Source of the DNA: an uncultured Pedobacter sp.
GTDB taxonomy: Bacteria; Bacteroidota; Bacteroidia; Sphingobacteriales; Sphingobacteriaceae
Length of the DNA: 13,447 nt
Assembly: GCA_946478755.1 (NCBI GenBank)
Contig: CAMLDJ010000141.1
Span: 1-13,447 of the forward strand
Reading direction: 5' to 3'
The position numbers and the translations under genes were made by a program. This document shows positions 1-7,497 of the stretch, piece after piece; the first letter of the stretch is position 1, and every line of letters begins with the position of its first letter. The notes under the pieces were generated by a model that was not told the origin of the DNA, searched no databases, and saw nothing but the letters and a program-made list of their open reading frames with translations.

Positions 1-1
1 G

Positions 2-1591
2 GAAAAACAGGATAAAAATTATACCCTTCAAAAATTTGCGCTGCCGAATGTAAATGAGGGTTCTATTGTAGAGTATAAATATAGGATAACGTCCGACTTT
101 ATTTTTACATTAAGACCATGGTATTTTCAACGGGCTGTGCCTACCCTTTATTCACAATACGATGTAACTATTCCTGAATACTACAAGTACAAGGCTAGTG
201 CCGGCGGTTATTTGTTCTTAAACCCTAAGCGTGATTTTGTCAGTCAGACTTTTATGATAAAAAACGAAACACTTCAAACGCAGTCGCTTAGATTACATTA
301 TCAGGTCGAAAATGTCCCGGGACTAAGGCGGGAAAACTATATTACTACCATGGATGATTATGTGAGTAAAGTAGGTTTTGAACTGAGTTCCATCACAGTT
401 CCCGGACAGCTTTATAAAGAGATCACTTCTTCATGGCCAAAAATCGTAAAGAGCTTAAAGGATGACGAAAATTTTGGTGCATTCATCAATAAAAAAGCAT
501 ATACAAAAGCGCTGTTAAAAGATATTGTAAAAGAGGAAACCAGCGCTGATACCATTATGCTGATAATTTTTGATTACGTAAAAAACAACATCAAATGGAA
601 CAAGAGTCATAGCATCTTCAGTTCAGAAACCAACCCGAAAACCATATTTGAAAAGAAAACAGGTAATTCTGCCGATATCAACCTTTGTCTGCTTAATCTC
701 TTGGCGGAAGCAAATATTACGGCGTCGCCCGTGTTATTAAGCACAAGAGACAACGGCGCACATCCTGGTTTTCCGATGCTTACAAATTTCAACAACGTGA
801 TTGTTCAGGCCGAAATTGGTGATAAAGTGACCTACCTGGATGCCACCGATAAAGATCATACACTTAACCTCATTGCCTATGATAACCTGAATCACCAAGG
901 CCTTAAAGTGAACATAAAGGACGAGAATGCAGCCTGGATGTCATTAGAAGAGAACAGATTAAGCAAGAGAAATATCAATCTATTGCTCACATTAAGCGAT
1001 GACAACAAGTTGAGCGGAAAGCTATATTTATCGTCAACCCATTACGAAGCATTAAACCGCAGGGATCAATATCGCTCGGCAACCAGTGAGACAGATTTCC
1101 TCAAAAATTACAAAACCGGAAAGCCTGGTCTTGGCATAAAAAATTACCAGATCCAGTTTCTGGATAACCTCAGTGAGCCGCTGATCGAAAGTATGGATGT
1201 GCTTATTGAAGACAATGTGGAGGAAGCTGGAAACCTGGCCTACTTTGCACCGCTGCTGTTTGAAAGAACCAAAGAAAATCCTTTTAAGCTGGAAGAAAGA
1301 AAGTACCCTGTTGACTTTGCATTTCCAACAGAAGAAAATTACCGGATCACGATAGATTTCCCTAAAGGCTACCTGTTGGATAAGATGCCAAAAAATGAGA
1401 AGGTAATCCTGCCTAACGATGCTGCTTCATTTACTTTTATTTTAGCTGCGGAAGGAAACAAGCTCATGCTGAACAGCAAAATAACCATTAAAAAAGCCTT
1501 TTTTACGCCTGAAGAATATCAGCACTTAAAAGAACTTTTTAAGAATGTAGTAAGAAAACAGGCCGAACAGATCGTATTTAAGAAAAGCTGA
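2..1591 (+). CDS. DUF3857/transglutaminase-like protein, 5' end outside window
   Basis: The reading frame is open from base 2, so the gene starts upstream of the window; GTG 137 lies inside it. The segment before it (EYKYRITSDF, then RPWYFQR) already reads as the end of a DUF3857 domain. 529 residues are visible; I recall relatives of about 640, so roughly 110 are probably missing. Next comes a transglutaminase-like fold (bases about 520-860), then a C-terminal beta-rich region. The motif that usually holds the nucleophile (GDC) reads GNSAD, with Ala at 671-673 where Cys should be. The His position is Asn (794-796). The Asp is kept in LDATD (839-841). The fold is therefore probably not catalytic and may bind peptide or partner protein. 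Relatives are usually exported, but the signal peptide region is not visible. The stop codon lies 2 bp before the next gene, a paralogue, so the two are probably cotranscribed. The family has no agreed function. Confidence 0.85.
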   Translation, partial: EKQDKNYTLQKFALPNVNEGSIVEYKYRITSDFIFTLRPWYFQRAVPTLYSQYDVTIPEYYKYKASAGGYLFLNPKRDFVSQTFMIKNETLQTQSLRLHYQVENVPGLRRENYITTMDDYVSKVGFELSSITVPGQLYKEITSSWPKIVKSLKDDENFGAFINKKAYTKALLKDIVKEETSADTIMLIIFDYVKNNIKWNKSHSIFSSETNPKTIFEKKTGNSADINLCLLNLLAEANITASPVLLSTRDNGAHPGFPMLTNFNNVIVQAEIGDKVTYLDATDKDHTLNLIAYDNLNHQGLKVNIKDENAAWMSLEENRLSKRNINLLLTLSDDNKLSGKLYLSSTHYEALNRRDQYRSATSETDFLKNYKTGKPGLGIKNYQIQFLDNLSEPLIESMDVLIEDNVEEAGNLAYFAPLLFERTKENPFKLEERKYPVDFAFPTEENYRITIDFPKGYLLDKMPKNEKVILPNDAASFTFILAAEGNKLMLNSKITIKKAFFTPEEYQHLKELFKNVVRKQAEQIVFKKS

Positions 1592-1593
1592 AG

Positions 1594-3000
1594 ATGAAAA
1601 GATCGATTGTATTTGCATTTGCCTTGCTTGCTGCTGCAAGACTTGGCGCCCAGGGCATCTATGAGGTAAACAGGATACCGGCTGAGCTGACCGTCAATGC
1701 CTCAGTCGTGATCAGAAATGAAGAACTGGTTTACGAGGTAAAAGATGCTGGTCATGCAGTGATGAATTATAAGACAGCGGTCACCATTCTGAACAAGAGC
1801 GGGGAAGATGCATCTGGCATGCATGAGTTTTATGACAAGTTCTCCGGTATCCATAATTTGAAAGCTACGCTGTACGATGAACACGGCATCGAGGTAAAAG
1901 AATATAAAAATGCTGACTTTAAGGATAGGAGTGCGGTTTCTGAAGGCACGCTGTACCAGGATGACCGGGTTAAATACCTTGATTTTTCACATCCTTCATT
2001 TCCTTATACCATAGCATTCAGTTATACCGTAGACTACGATGGAATACTCAACTATCCTACCTGGTTCCCTGCAAGCAGCTGGGGCTATGCGATAGAAAAA
2101 TCCAGCTATACTTTCAAAATTCCTGAAACGATGACTTTCAAGTACTTAAAAAGTAAGGGACTGAAGACCGATTCAACAAAAATTAAAGAAACGATGCATT
2201 ACATCTGGAGTTGTGAAAATGTACCGGCGATAGCCTATGAAGTGATGAGTTCAGGCTTGAGAAATGTAATGCCCTGGGTAAATACAGCCCCTAATCAATT
2301 TGAGTTCGATAACACGAAAGCAAATATTGAAACCTGGAAAAGTCTGGGTTCCTGGCTTTTCACCTTAAGCAATGGTGGACAGGTTTTAACCGAAGCCACA
2401 AAAGCGAGGATAACGGAGATGATTAAGGATGCAAAAACGCCAAAAGAAAAAATTAAGATTCTCTACAAACATTTGCAATCAAACACCAGATATGTGGGTG
2501 TTCAATTGGGTATTGGCGGATTTAAACCCATCAGCGCCGAGAAAGTCTCGGCTGTAAACTATGGAGACTGCAAAGGGCTGTCTAATTATATGAAAGCGAT
2601 GTTGCAGGAAGCCGGGATAAAATCACACCTGGTGGTAATTGGAAACGGTCTCCCGTCCTTGAACAAGCGTTACGCCAGCATGAACCAGGCCAACCATATG
2701 ATACTTTGCGTACCGCTGGAAAAAGACACCACCTGGCTGGAATGTACGAGTCAAAACACCCCGGCAGGATATATCGGAAATGACAATTCGAACAGGACCG
2801 TGCTGCTGATCACGGAGGACGGAGGCAAGCTGGCCAGGACTCCTGTTTATGCGCCGGCAAGCAATTTCCAAAAACGGAGCACGAGGGTAAATATCGACGA
2901 AGAAGGTACTGCCGAAATCAGCATTAACACGCGGTACGGAAATGCGCAATATGAGGAAAATGCACGTATGCTTTTTATGGAACCCACAGAAAAACGATAA
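1594..3000 (+). CDS. DUF3857/transglutaminase-like protein, cut short by in-frame TAA
   Basis: Residues 1-20 (MKRSIVFAFALLAAARLGAQ) form a signal peptide, so the product should be exported. A DUF3857 domain follows (about 35-240), then a transglutaminase-like domain (about 265-400). Cys326 in YGDCKG and His368 in NHM are in place. The third position is Glu383 in WLECTSQ instead of the usual Asp, so an active thiol fold is possible. Reading stops at TAA 2998-3000 after 468 residues. The same frame then continues to 3489 with the C-terminal beta domain seen in the upstream paralogue. Full length would be about 630 residues, close to what I recall for the family. The ATG is 2 bp after the previous stop, and no better start is visible. 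Either this is a truncated protein or a pseudogene. The substrate is unknown; peptide or envelope substrates are only a guess from the fold. Confidence 0.8.
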   Translation: MKRSIVFAFALLAAARLGAQGIYEVNRIPAELTVNASVVIRNEELVYEVKDAGHAVMNYKTAVTILNKSGEDASGMHEFYDKFSGIHNLKATLYDEHGIEVKEYKNADFKDRSAVSEGTLYQDDRVKYLDFSHPSFPYTIAFSYTVDYDGILNYPTWFPASSWGYAIEKSSYTFKIPETMTFKYLKSKGLKTDSTKIKETMHYIWSCENVPAIAYEVMSSGLRNVMPWVNTAPNQFEFDNTKANIETWKSLGSWLFTLSNGGQVLTEATKARITEMIKDAKTPKEKIKILYKHLQSNTRYVGVQLGIGGFKPISAEKVSAVNYGDCKGLSNYMKAMLQEAGIKSHLVVIGNGLPSLNKRYASMNQANHMILCVPLEKDTTWLECTSQNTPAGYIGNDNSNRTVLLITEDGGKLARTPVYAPASNFQKRSTRVNIDEEGTAEISINTRYGNAQYEENARMLFMEPTEKR

Positions 3001-3489
3001 AGAATCTTGAACGCTTTGAGCATTCCAAATATGCAGATCAGTACATTGGATTATCTACAGCCCGATAAAGATGCCGCAGTGTTGAATGAAACAATCAATT
3101 TGAAATGCACTCAGTTGCTAACCAGGGGCGGCGACAGGCTATTCCTCACATTGAACCTGCTAAACAGGCAGGAAAACACCATTACACCAATTGAAAGCCG
3201 GAAAACCTTTTTTAGTATGGAGTATAGTTATAATGACGAGGATGAAATCATTTATACGATACCAAAAGGATATAAAGTAGAATTTCTACCAAAAGATATT
3301 GTCATAGAATCTGAGTTTGGCAAATATACTGCAACGGTGATTGTTAAAGAGAATACATTGGTCTATACGCGTAAAAAAATGATGATAGACAATCAATATC
3401 CACCTGAAAAGTTCAATGATTTCGTGGCCTTTTACAAGAAAATGTACCAGGCTGATAAACAAAAAAGTATCCTGGCTAAAATAGAATAG
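3001..3489 (+). pseudogene. C-terminal remainder of the interrupted DUF3857 gene
   Basis: This stretch is in the same frame as the preceding gene, directly after its TAA. It reads RILNALSIPNMQIS and continues uninterrupted to TAG 3487-3489. It matches the C-terminal region of the upstream paralogue: both carry an aromatic-rich strand region leading to a PKGY motif (IPKGYKVEF here, FPKGYLLDK at about 1363-1389), and both end in a charged helix. No convincing start codon is present; TTG 3007 and ATG 3031 are possible but lie inside the expected domain. It is best read as the detached 3' part of one gene, broken by a single base substitution (AAA, CAA or GAA to TAA), because the frame is unchanged across the stop. 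A base-calling error is the main alternative. Confidence 0.7.
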
Positions 3490-3502
3490 CCAGGATACTT
3501 TT
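3463..3502. terminator. Bidirectional intrinsic terminator between convergent genes
   Basis: AAAAGTATCCTGGCTA (3463-3478) pairs perfectly with TAGCCAGGATACTTTT (3487-3502) across an 8-nt loop. The 16-bp stem is followed by TTTT then ATTTCTTT on the plus strand. The A-run at 3461-3466 gives a T-run on the minus strand, so it can stop transcription both ways. The stem contains the last codons and TAG stop of the plus-strand gene and touches the stop codon of the minus-strand M16 gene. Confidence 0.85.
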
Positions 3503-4775
3503 ATTTCTTTCCTACCACAACCTTCGTGAAGTTGTCAGTATCAAGGTATTTATTAGCCAGCGCTTTTAAATCGCCTGCAGTAATCGATTTTACAGTTTGA
3601 ATATACTCCTCATAATAACTGTAGTCTAATCCCGAAAAGTAAACGTTTTTAAACTTGTCGGCATGAGAGAAAGCATTTTCCAGACTGCCAAGCATCGCGC
3701 CTAACATATAGTTTCTTACCAGCGCAAGTTCGCCTTCCTGCACGAGCTCCTCTTTAAGGATAATGATCTCCTTTTCAATTTCAGCCAAGGCATCCCCGCA
3801 TACCTCCGCTCCAACTTCGGTAGCGATAAAAAAGTACCCTGCATCTTTTAAAGAGGCGACAGCAGAGCCGATGCCGTAAGTATAGCCTTTATCCTCGCGG
3901 ATATTGGCCATTAACCTGGATCCGAAATAACCACCCAGCAAACAATTCAATACCTGGAAACCAGCAAAATCAGGATGATTTCTGGTAATGGCCAGTGTGC
4001 CCATTCTAATGGCCGACTGAATGGCGTCCGGTCGCTCCACAAGAAGCTCCCCCTTAGGAACGCTGGCAAAGCTAAAAGCATTAATGACTGAAGGATCGCT
4101 ATTGTCCCAGTCCTTGCCAACGATGCGGTTCAGGATGTTAAATTCTGCTTCTTCAAATTTGCCCGCCACAAAAATGGTACAGTTCTGTGGCTTATATGCA
4201 GCCTTAAAATAACCGAGCAGATCTTCTGTTCTTAAAGCATCATAATGCGAAAGCTGAATATTGGAGCCATAAGGTGTTTCACCAAAAAGTGCATTTGCAA
4301 AATGCTTCCTCGCAAGGAAATCGTTCTTTTGCAAACTTACCTGTAAAGATTGTTTTTGATTTTGAATAAAGATGGCCAGCTCCTGTTCAGGAAAGATGCT
4401 TTCGTTTAAAATAGAATGAAGAATTGGCAAGACCGCCGCCATGTGTTTGTTTAGAGTATAAAGCTTAATGCAAGTCTGGTCTGCACCATATTCAGTTTGC
4501 AGGAAGGCCCCATAATAGTCGACTTTATCTGCGATTTCCTTTGCAGTAAGTGTTCGGGTACCATTGTTTATTAAGTGGCTAACGGCAATTGCATCCAGGG
4601 GCTTTGAGGCATCCCAGTTTACATTCTGAAAGATAAACTCTATGCGGACAAGCTCCTGTTTACCCGCATTAATGGTAAAAACCGGTATGCCGTTGTCGAG
4701 CATTTGCTTTAAAGGTTCAATAAACTGGATCTCATCAACCAGTTTCGATTCCGGGGCTAGGGTACGATTAAGCAT
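3501..4775 (-). CDS. M16-family peptidase-like subunit lacking the zinc site
   Basis: This 424-residue protein has the two-lobed fold of a short (M16B-type) insulinase-family protein. The zinc motif HxxEH is degraded to H67-L-I-N70-N71, and no Glu-rich third-ligand motif is seen in the following helix. The substrate-tail-binding Arg/Tyr pair typical of the non-catalytic half is kept: R287 in GSRLMANIRE and Y300 in GYTYGIGS. Established knowledge: bacterial M16B enzymes are often heterodimers in which one subunit carries the zinc and the other the Arg/Tyr motif, as in mitochondrial processing peptidase. The start ATG overlaps the end of the upstream M16 gene by 8 bp (ATGCTTAA), which suggests translational coupling and equal production. 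There is no signal peptide, so it is probably cytoplasmic. The substrate is not predictable. Confidence 0.9.
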   Translation of the reverse strand: MLNRTLAPESKLVDEIQFIEPLKQMLDNGIPVFTINAGKQELVRIEFIFQNVNWDASKPLDAIAVSHLINNGTRTLTAKEIADKVDYYGAFLQTEYGADQTCIKLYTLNKHMAAVLPILHSILNESIFPEQELAIFIQNQKQSLQVSLQKNDFLARKHFANALFGETPYGSNIQLSHYDALRTEDLLGYFKAAYKPQNCTIFVAGKFEEAEFNILNRIVGKDWDNSDPSVINAFSFASVPKGELLVERPDAIQSAIRMGTLAITRNHPDFAGFQVLNCLLGGYFGSRLMANIREDKGYTYGIGSAVASLKDAGYFFIATEVGAEVCGDALAEIEKEIIILKEELVQEGELALVRNYMLGAMLGSLENAFSHADKFKNVYFSGLDYSYYEEYIQTVKSITAGDLKALANKYLDTDNFTKVVVGKK

Positions 4776-6012
4776 CTTGGGCGGTTAAATAGTATAAAGT
4801 TGAACATTGTTCTTTTACAAAAGTAGACTTCGCTGCTTGGAGGATACGAGCAGGTGTGACAGCAAGGTATTTGTCAATCTCCGTGTTTAGTCCGGCAGCA
4901 TCTCCTAATAATTCATAATAAGCAAGATTCATAGCTTTATCTAACAAGTTCATCTCCGCAAATACCATAATGGATTCTGATTTGTTTTTTACCTTCGTAA
5001 TTTCCTCATCGGTAACCGGCTCCTGAATAAGCTTATTCAATTCCACCCATATGGCAGCTTCCGCCGCTTTTATACTCACGCCTTCAACCAGTTTGCCCTC
5101 AACAACAAACAAGCCTTCGTCGATGCTGCTGGTGATATAGGCATGAACATCACTAAATAACTGCTGCTCTTTTAACAGACTATTGTAAAGCCTCGAAGAT
5201 TGTCCCTGAGAAAGTACATCTGACATCAGATCATAGGCCGGGTATTCACTATCCTTTCTGGCAGGCATTTTAAAAGCCATATAAATGGCATTTAAAGGAA
5301 CATCTGCTTTAACGGTCTCTTTTCTTTCTGCGGTCTGTGCAGGTTCTTTAGGAAGATTTCTATGGTACTTTTCTCCAGCAGGAATTGGTGCAAACCATTT
5401 TTCTGCCAGTGCTTTTACGTCTGCAGTTTTAACATGACCACCCACCACCATAATCGCGTTTTGAGGGTTGTAATGTTTATGAAAAAATGCTTTAACATCC
5501 TCCATCCTGGCTTCTTCTATCTGTTTTAGATCCTGTCCGATGGTTGCCCAGCGGTAGGGATGTGATTGATAGGCTAAGGGCCGCAATTTCAACCAGACGT
5601 CGCCATAAGGCTGATTCAGGTAACGCTGCTTAAATTCCTCACATACCACATTTCGCTGTGTTTCCAGGCTCTTTTCCGAAAAAGCAAGGCTCAACATCCG
5701 GTCGCTTTCCAGCCAGAAAGCGGTTTCCAGGTTTGCCGCTGGTAACGTAATGTAATAATTGGTGATATCATTACTGGTGAAAGCATTGTTCTCGCCCCCC
5801 ACCCTTTGCAGCGGCTCATCATAACTTGGAATATTTACCGAACCACCAAACATAAGGTGCTCAAATAAATGTGCAAAGCCGGTTTTATCTTGTTCTTCGT
5901 CTCTGGCGCCTACGTCATATAAAATATTTAACACCGCCATAGGCGTTGTATCGTCTTCGTGTACCAGTACACGTAATCCGTTGGCTAACGTAAAACGGTT
6001 AAAATCTACCAT
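4768..6012 (-). CDS. M16-family zinc metallopeptidase, catalytic subunit
   Basis: This 414-residue insulinase-family (M16B) protein has the inverted zinc motif H48-L-F-E51-H52 near the N-terminus, inside TGFAHLFEHLMFGG. The expected third ligand is Glu126, in the segment RNVVCEEF. The N-terminal strand NRFTLANGLRVLVHED and GARDE are also typical. The second lobe follows from about residue 215 (LNAIYMAFKMPA), with SRLYNSLL in the region that in partners binds the substrate tail. There is no signal peptide, so it is probably cytoplasmic, unlike many Bacteroidota M16 proteins that carry one. It is the first gene of a two-gene operon with the zinc-less M16 protein. The inferred product is a heterodimer that cleaves peptides or partly unfolded proteins; the physiological substrate is unknown. 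Confidence 0.93.
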   Translation of the reverse strand: MVDFNRFTLANGLRVLVHEDDTTPMAVLNILYDVGARDEEQDKTGFAHLFEHLMFGGSVNIPSYDEPLQRVGGENNAFTSNDITNYYITLPAANLETAFWLESDRMLSLAFSEKSLETQRNVVCEEFKQRYLNQPYGDVWLKLRPLAYQSHPYRWATIGQDLKQIEEARMEDVKAFFHKHYNPQNAIMVVGGHVKTADVKALAEKWFAPIPAGEKYHRNLPKEPAQTAERKETVKADVPLNAIYMAFKMPARKDSEYPAYDLMSDVLSQGQSSRLYNSLLKEQQLFSDVHAYITSSIDEGLFVVEGKLVEGVSIKAAEAAIWVELNKLIQEPVTDEEITKVKNKSESIMVFAEMNLLDKAMNLAYYELLGDAAGLNTEIDKYLAVTPARILQAAKSTFVKEQCSTLYYLTAQDA

Positions 6013-6032
6013 ATATTAAATAATAATTGCGC

Positions 6033-6040
6033 CAAACTTA
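6033..6040 (-). promoter_or_regulatory. Putative -7 element for the M16 operon
   Basis: On the minus strand this reads TAAGTTTG, matching the Bacteroidota -7 consensus TAnnTTTG, 20 nt before the ATG of the catalytic M16 gene. No clear TTG or TTTG is seen 17-23 nt further upstream, so the -33 half is weak. Confidence 0.4.
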
Positions 6041-6104
6041 GAGAAATCTGTGTTAGCATTCATGAACATCTTTAAAAATATTTTATACAGATATATAATT
6101 AAAC

Positions 6105-6138
6105 AAATGTATCCCTAAAAACAACTTAGGGAACATTT
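6105..6138. repeat. Inverted repeat, operator-like, between divergent M16 operon and mqnC
   Basis: The left arm AAATGTATCCCTAA (6105-6118) and right arm TTAGGGAACATTT (6126-6138) are reverse complements apart from one extra A (6111) in the left arm. The spacer is 7 nt (AAACAAC). The genes on either side diverge, so a terminator is not expected here, and no T-run follows. It lies 15 nt upstream of the -33 box of the putative outer mqnC promoter. A dimeric regulator's binding site fits best. Confidence 0.55.
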
Positions 6139-6153
6139 CGGCTCGCGACTTTG

Positions 6154-6187
6154 TTGTTTTATGACAGCCAACAGATTGATAAATTTG
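6154..6187 (+). promoter_or_regulatory. Putative outer promoter of mqnC
   Basis: TTG (6154-6156) and TAAATTTG (6180-6187) are separated by 23 nt, at the long end of the spacing used in Bacteroidota promoters. A start of transcription near 6192 would give a leader of about 28 nt. A perfect 10-nt palindrome GCTCCGGAGC (6189-6198) lies directly after it. Confidence 0.4.
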
Positions 6188-6215
6188 CGCTCCGGAGCAA
6201 TTTTATCTAAGTTTG
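6184..6215 (+). promoter_or_regulatory. Putative inner promoter of mqnC
   Basis: TTTG (6184-6187) and TAAGTTTG (6208-6215) are separated by 20 nt, a close match to the Bacteroidota consensus. The TTTG is shared with the -7 box of the outer promoter. The -7 box ends only 4 nt before the mqnC ATG, so a transcript from here would be leaderless or nearly so. Confidence 0.45.
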
Positions 6216-6219
6216 TAGG

Positions 6220-7344
6220 ATGAATACTGCCGACTTACTACACAGGGCCCTGCATTTCGATTTTTTGACAAAAGAAGAAGGTGTTTTTTTATACCATCAT
6301 GCCGCAACTGCCGAACTGGCCTATGTAGCCAACGCATTGAGAAAGAAACAGGTGCCGGGTGGTAAAGTAACCTGGCAGATAGACCGGAATGTAAATACAA
6401 CCAATGTATGTATTGCCAACTGCAAATTCTGCAATTTTTTCAGGAGGCCAGGTCATGAGGAAAGCTATATCACAGATATAGAAACCTATAAGAAAAAAAT
6501 AGAGGAAACATTCAGATTAGGTGGCGATCAGCTGCTTTTACAGGGCGGCCACCATCCCGACCTGGGTTTGAAGTTCTATGCAGATTTGTTTAAGCAACTG
6601 AAAGAACTGTACCCAGACTTAAAACTCCACGCACTGGGTCCACCTGAAATTGCACATGTGGCAAAACTGGAAGGCCTTTCTCACACTGAGGTATTAACCG
6701 CATTAAAAGCTGCAGGTATGGATTCATTGCCTGGTGCCGGTGCAGAGATTTTGAACGACAGGGTTAGACGACTGATATCTAAAGGCAAATGTGGTGGGCA
6801 GGAATGGCTGGACGTCATGAGAGCAGCACATCAGCTGAACATTACCACCTCTGCGACCATGATGTTCGGCCATGTGGAAACCATAGACGAGCGTTTCGAA
6901 CATCTGGTCTGGATCAGAGAAGTGCAAAGTGAAAAACCGGCGGATGCCAAAGGCTTCCTGGCCTTTATTCCATGGCCTTTCCAGGATGACGGTACTTTAC
7001 TGAAACGTTTGAGAGGGATCAGCAATAATGTTTCCGGTGATGAATACATCCGGATGCTGGCTTTGAGCCGCATCATGCTGCCAAATGTTAAAAACATTCA
7101 GGCCTCATGGCTTACTGTAGGAAAGAATACTGCTGAACTCTGTTTGCACGCCGGTGCCAACGATTTTGGTTCTATCATGATTGAGGAAAATGTGGTATCT
7201 GCTGCCGGTGCACCGCATCGTTTTACGGCGAAGGGTATTCAGGACGCCATCAGGGAAGCCGGTTTTGAGCCTCAGCTACGGGGACAACAATACAATTACC
7301 GTGATCTACCGGACCACCTTGAAGAACAGGTGATCAATTATTAA
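6220..7344 (+). CDS. mqnC: Cyclic dehypoxanthinyl futalosine synthase (radical SAM, menaquinone synthesis)
   Basis: MqnC converts dehypoxanthine futalosine to its cyclic form in the futalosine route to menaquinone, using S-adenosylmethionine and a [4Fe-4S] cluster in the cytoplasm. The cluster motif is C64-x3-C68-x2-C71 (VCIANCKFC), preceded by DRNVNTTNVC, which is typical of MqnC and MqnE. Other family blocks are LLLQGGHHPDLG, SLPGAGAEIL, ATMMFGHVET, FIPWPFQ and the C-terminal EENVVSAAGAPHR. The FIPW block and the AAGAPHR ending favour MqnC over MqnE. The 374-residue length fits a complete enzyme. The ATG is the only sensible start: it gives the usual N-terminal LLHRAL helix. No Shine-Dalgarno site is seen, which is normal in this phylum. 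None of the other mqn genes is in the window. It is divergent from the M16 operon. Confidence 0.95.
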   Translation: MNTADLLHRALHFDFLTKEEGVFLYHHAATAELAYVANALRKKQVPGGKVTWQIDRNVNTTNVCIANCKFCNFFRRPGHEESYITDIETYKKKIEETFRLGGDQLLLQGGHHPDLGLKFYADLFKQLKELYPDLKLHALGPPEIAHVAKLEGLSHTEVLTALKAAGMDSLPGAGAEILNDRVRRLISKGKCGGQEWLDVMRAAHQLNITTSATMMFGHVETIDERFEHLVWIREVQSEKPADAKGFLAFIPWPFQDDGTLLKRLRGISNNVSGDEYIRMLALSRIMLPNVKNIQASWLTVGKNTAELCLHAGANDFGSIMIEENVVSAAGAPHRFTAKGIQDAIREAGFEPQLRGQQYNYRDLPDHLEEQVINY

Positions 7345-7442
7345 AAGATGTTCAAATACCGATCTATTTCCTGGTTATAAGAATTTATGTTAGGCGTATC
7401 GTTGGTATTCCTAATCTGACATAAATAGAAAAGCTGCCAGTT

Positions 7443-7466
7443 TGCTTTCTTTTTAAAAGAAAAGCA
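7443..7466. repeat. AT-rich inverted repeat before the RDD gene
   Basis: TGCTTTCTTTT (7443-7453) is nearly complementary to AAAAGAAAAGCA (7455-7466), with one bulged A. It lies 31 bp before the RDD start codon. There is almost no loop and no following T-run, so a terminator of mqnC is unlikely; an operator or chance is as likely. No TAnnTTTG promoter is seen in this 153-bp gap. Confidence 0.25.
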
Positions 7467-7497
7467 TCTACCTTACAAGTCGAATAAACTTCTATTT

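Noticed and set aside
2623..2949. 108-codon antisense frame in the second DUF3857 gene
   Set aside because: It lies opposite the conserved catalytic region and its translation has no recognisable features.
7390..7414. Hairpin TTAGG/CCTAA after mqnC as terminator
   Set aside because: Five-base arms with a 15-nt loop and no T-run; too weak to call.
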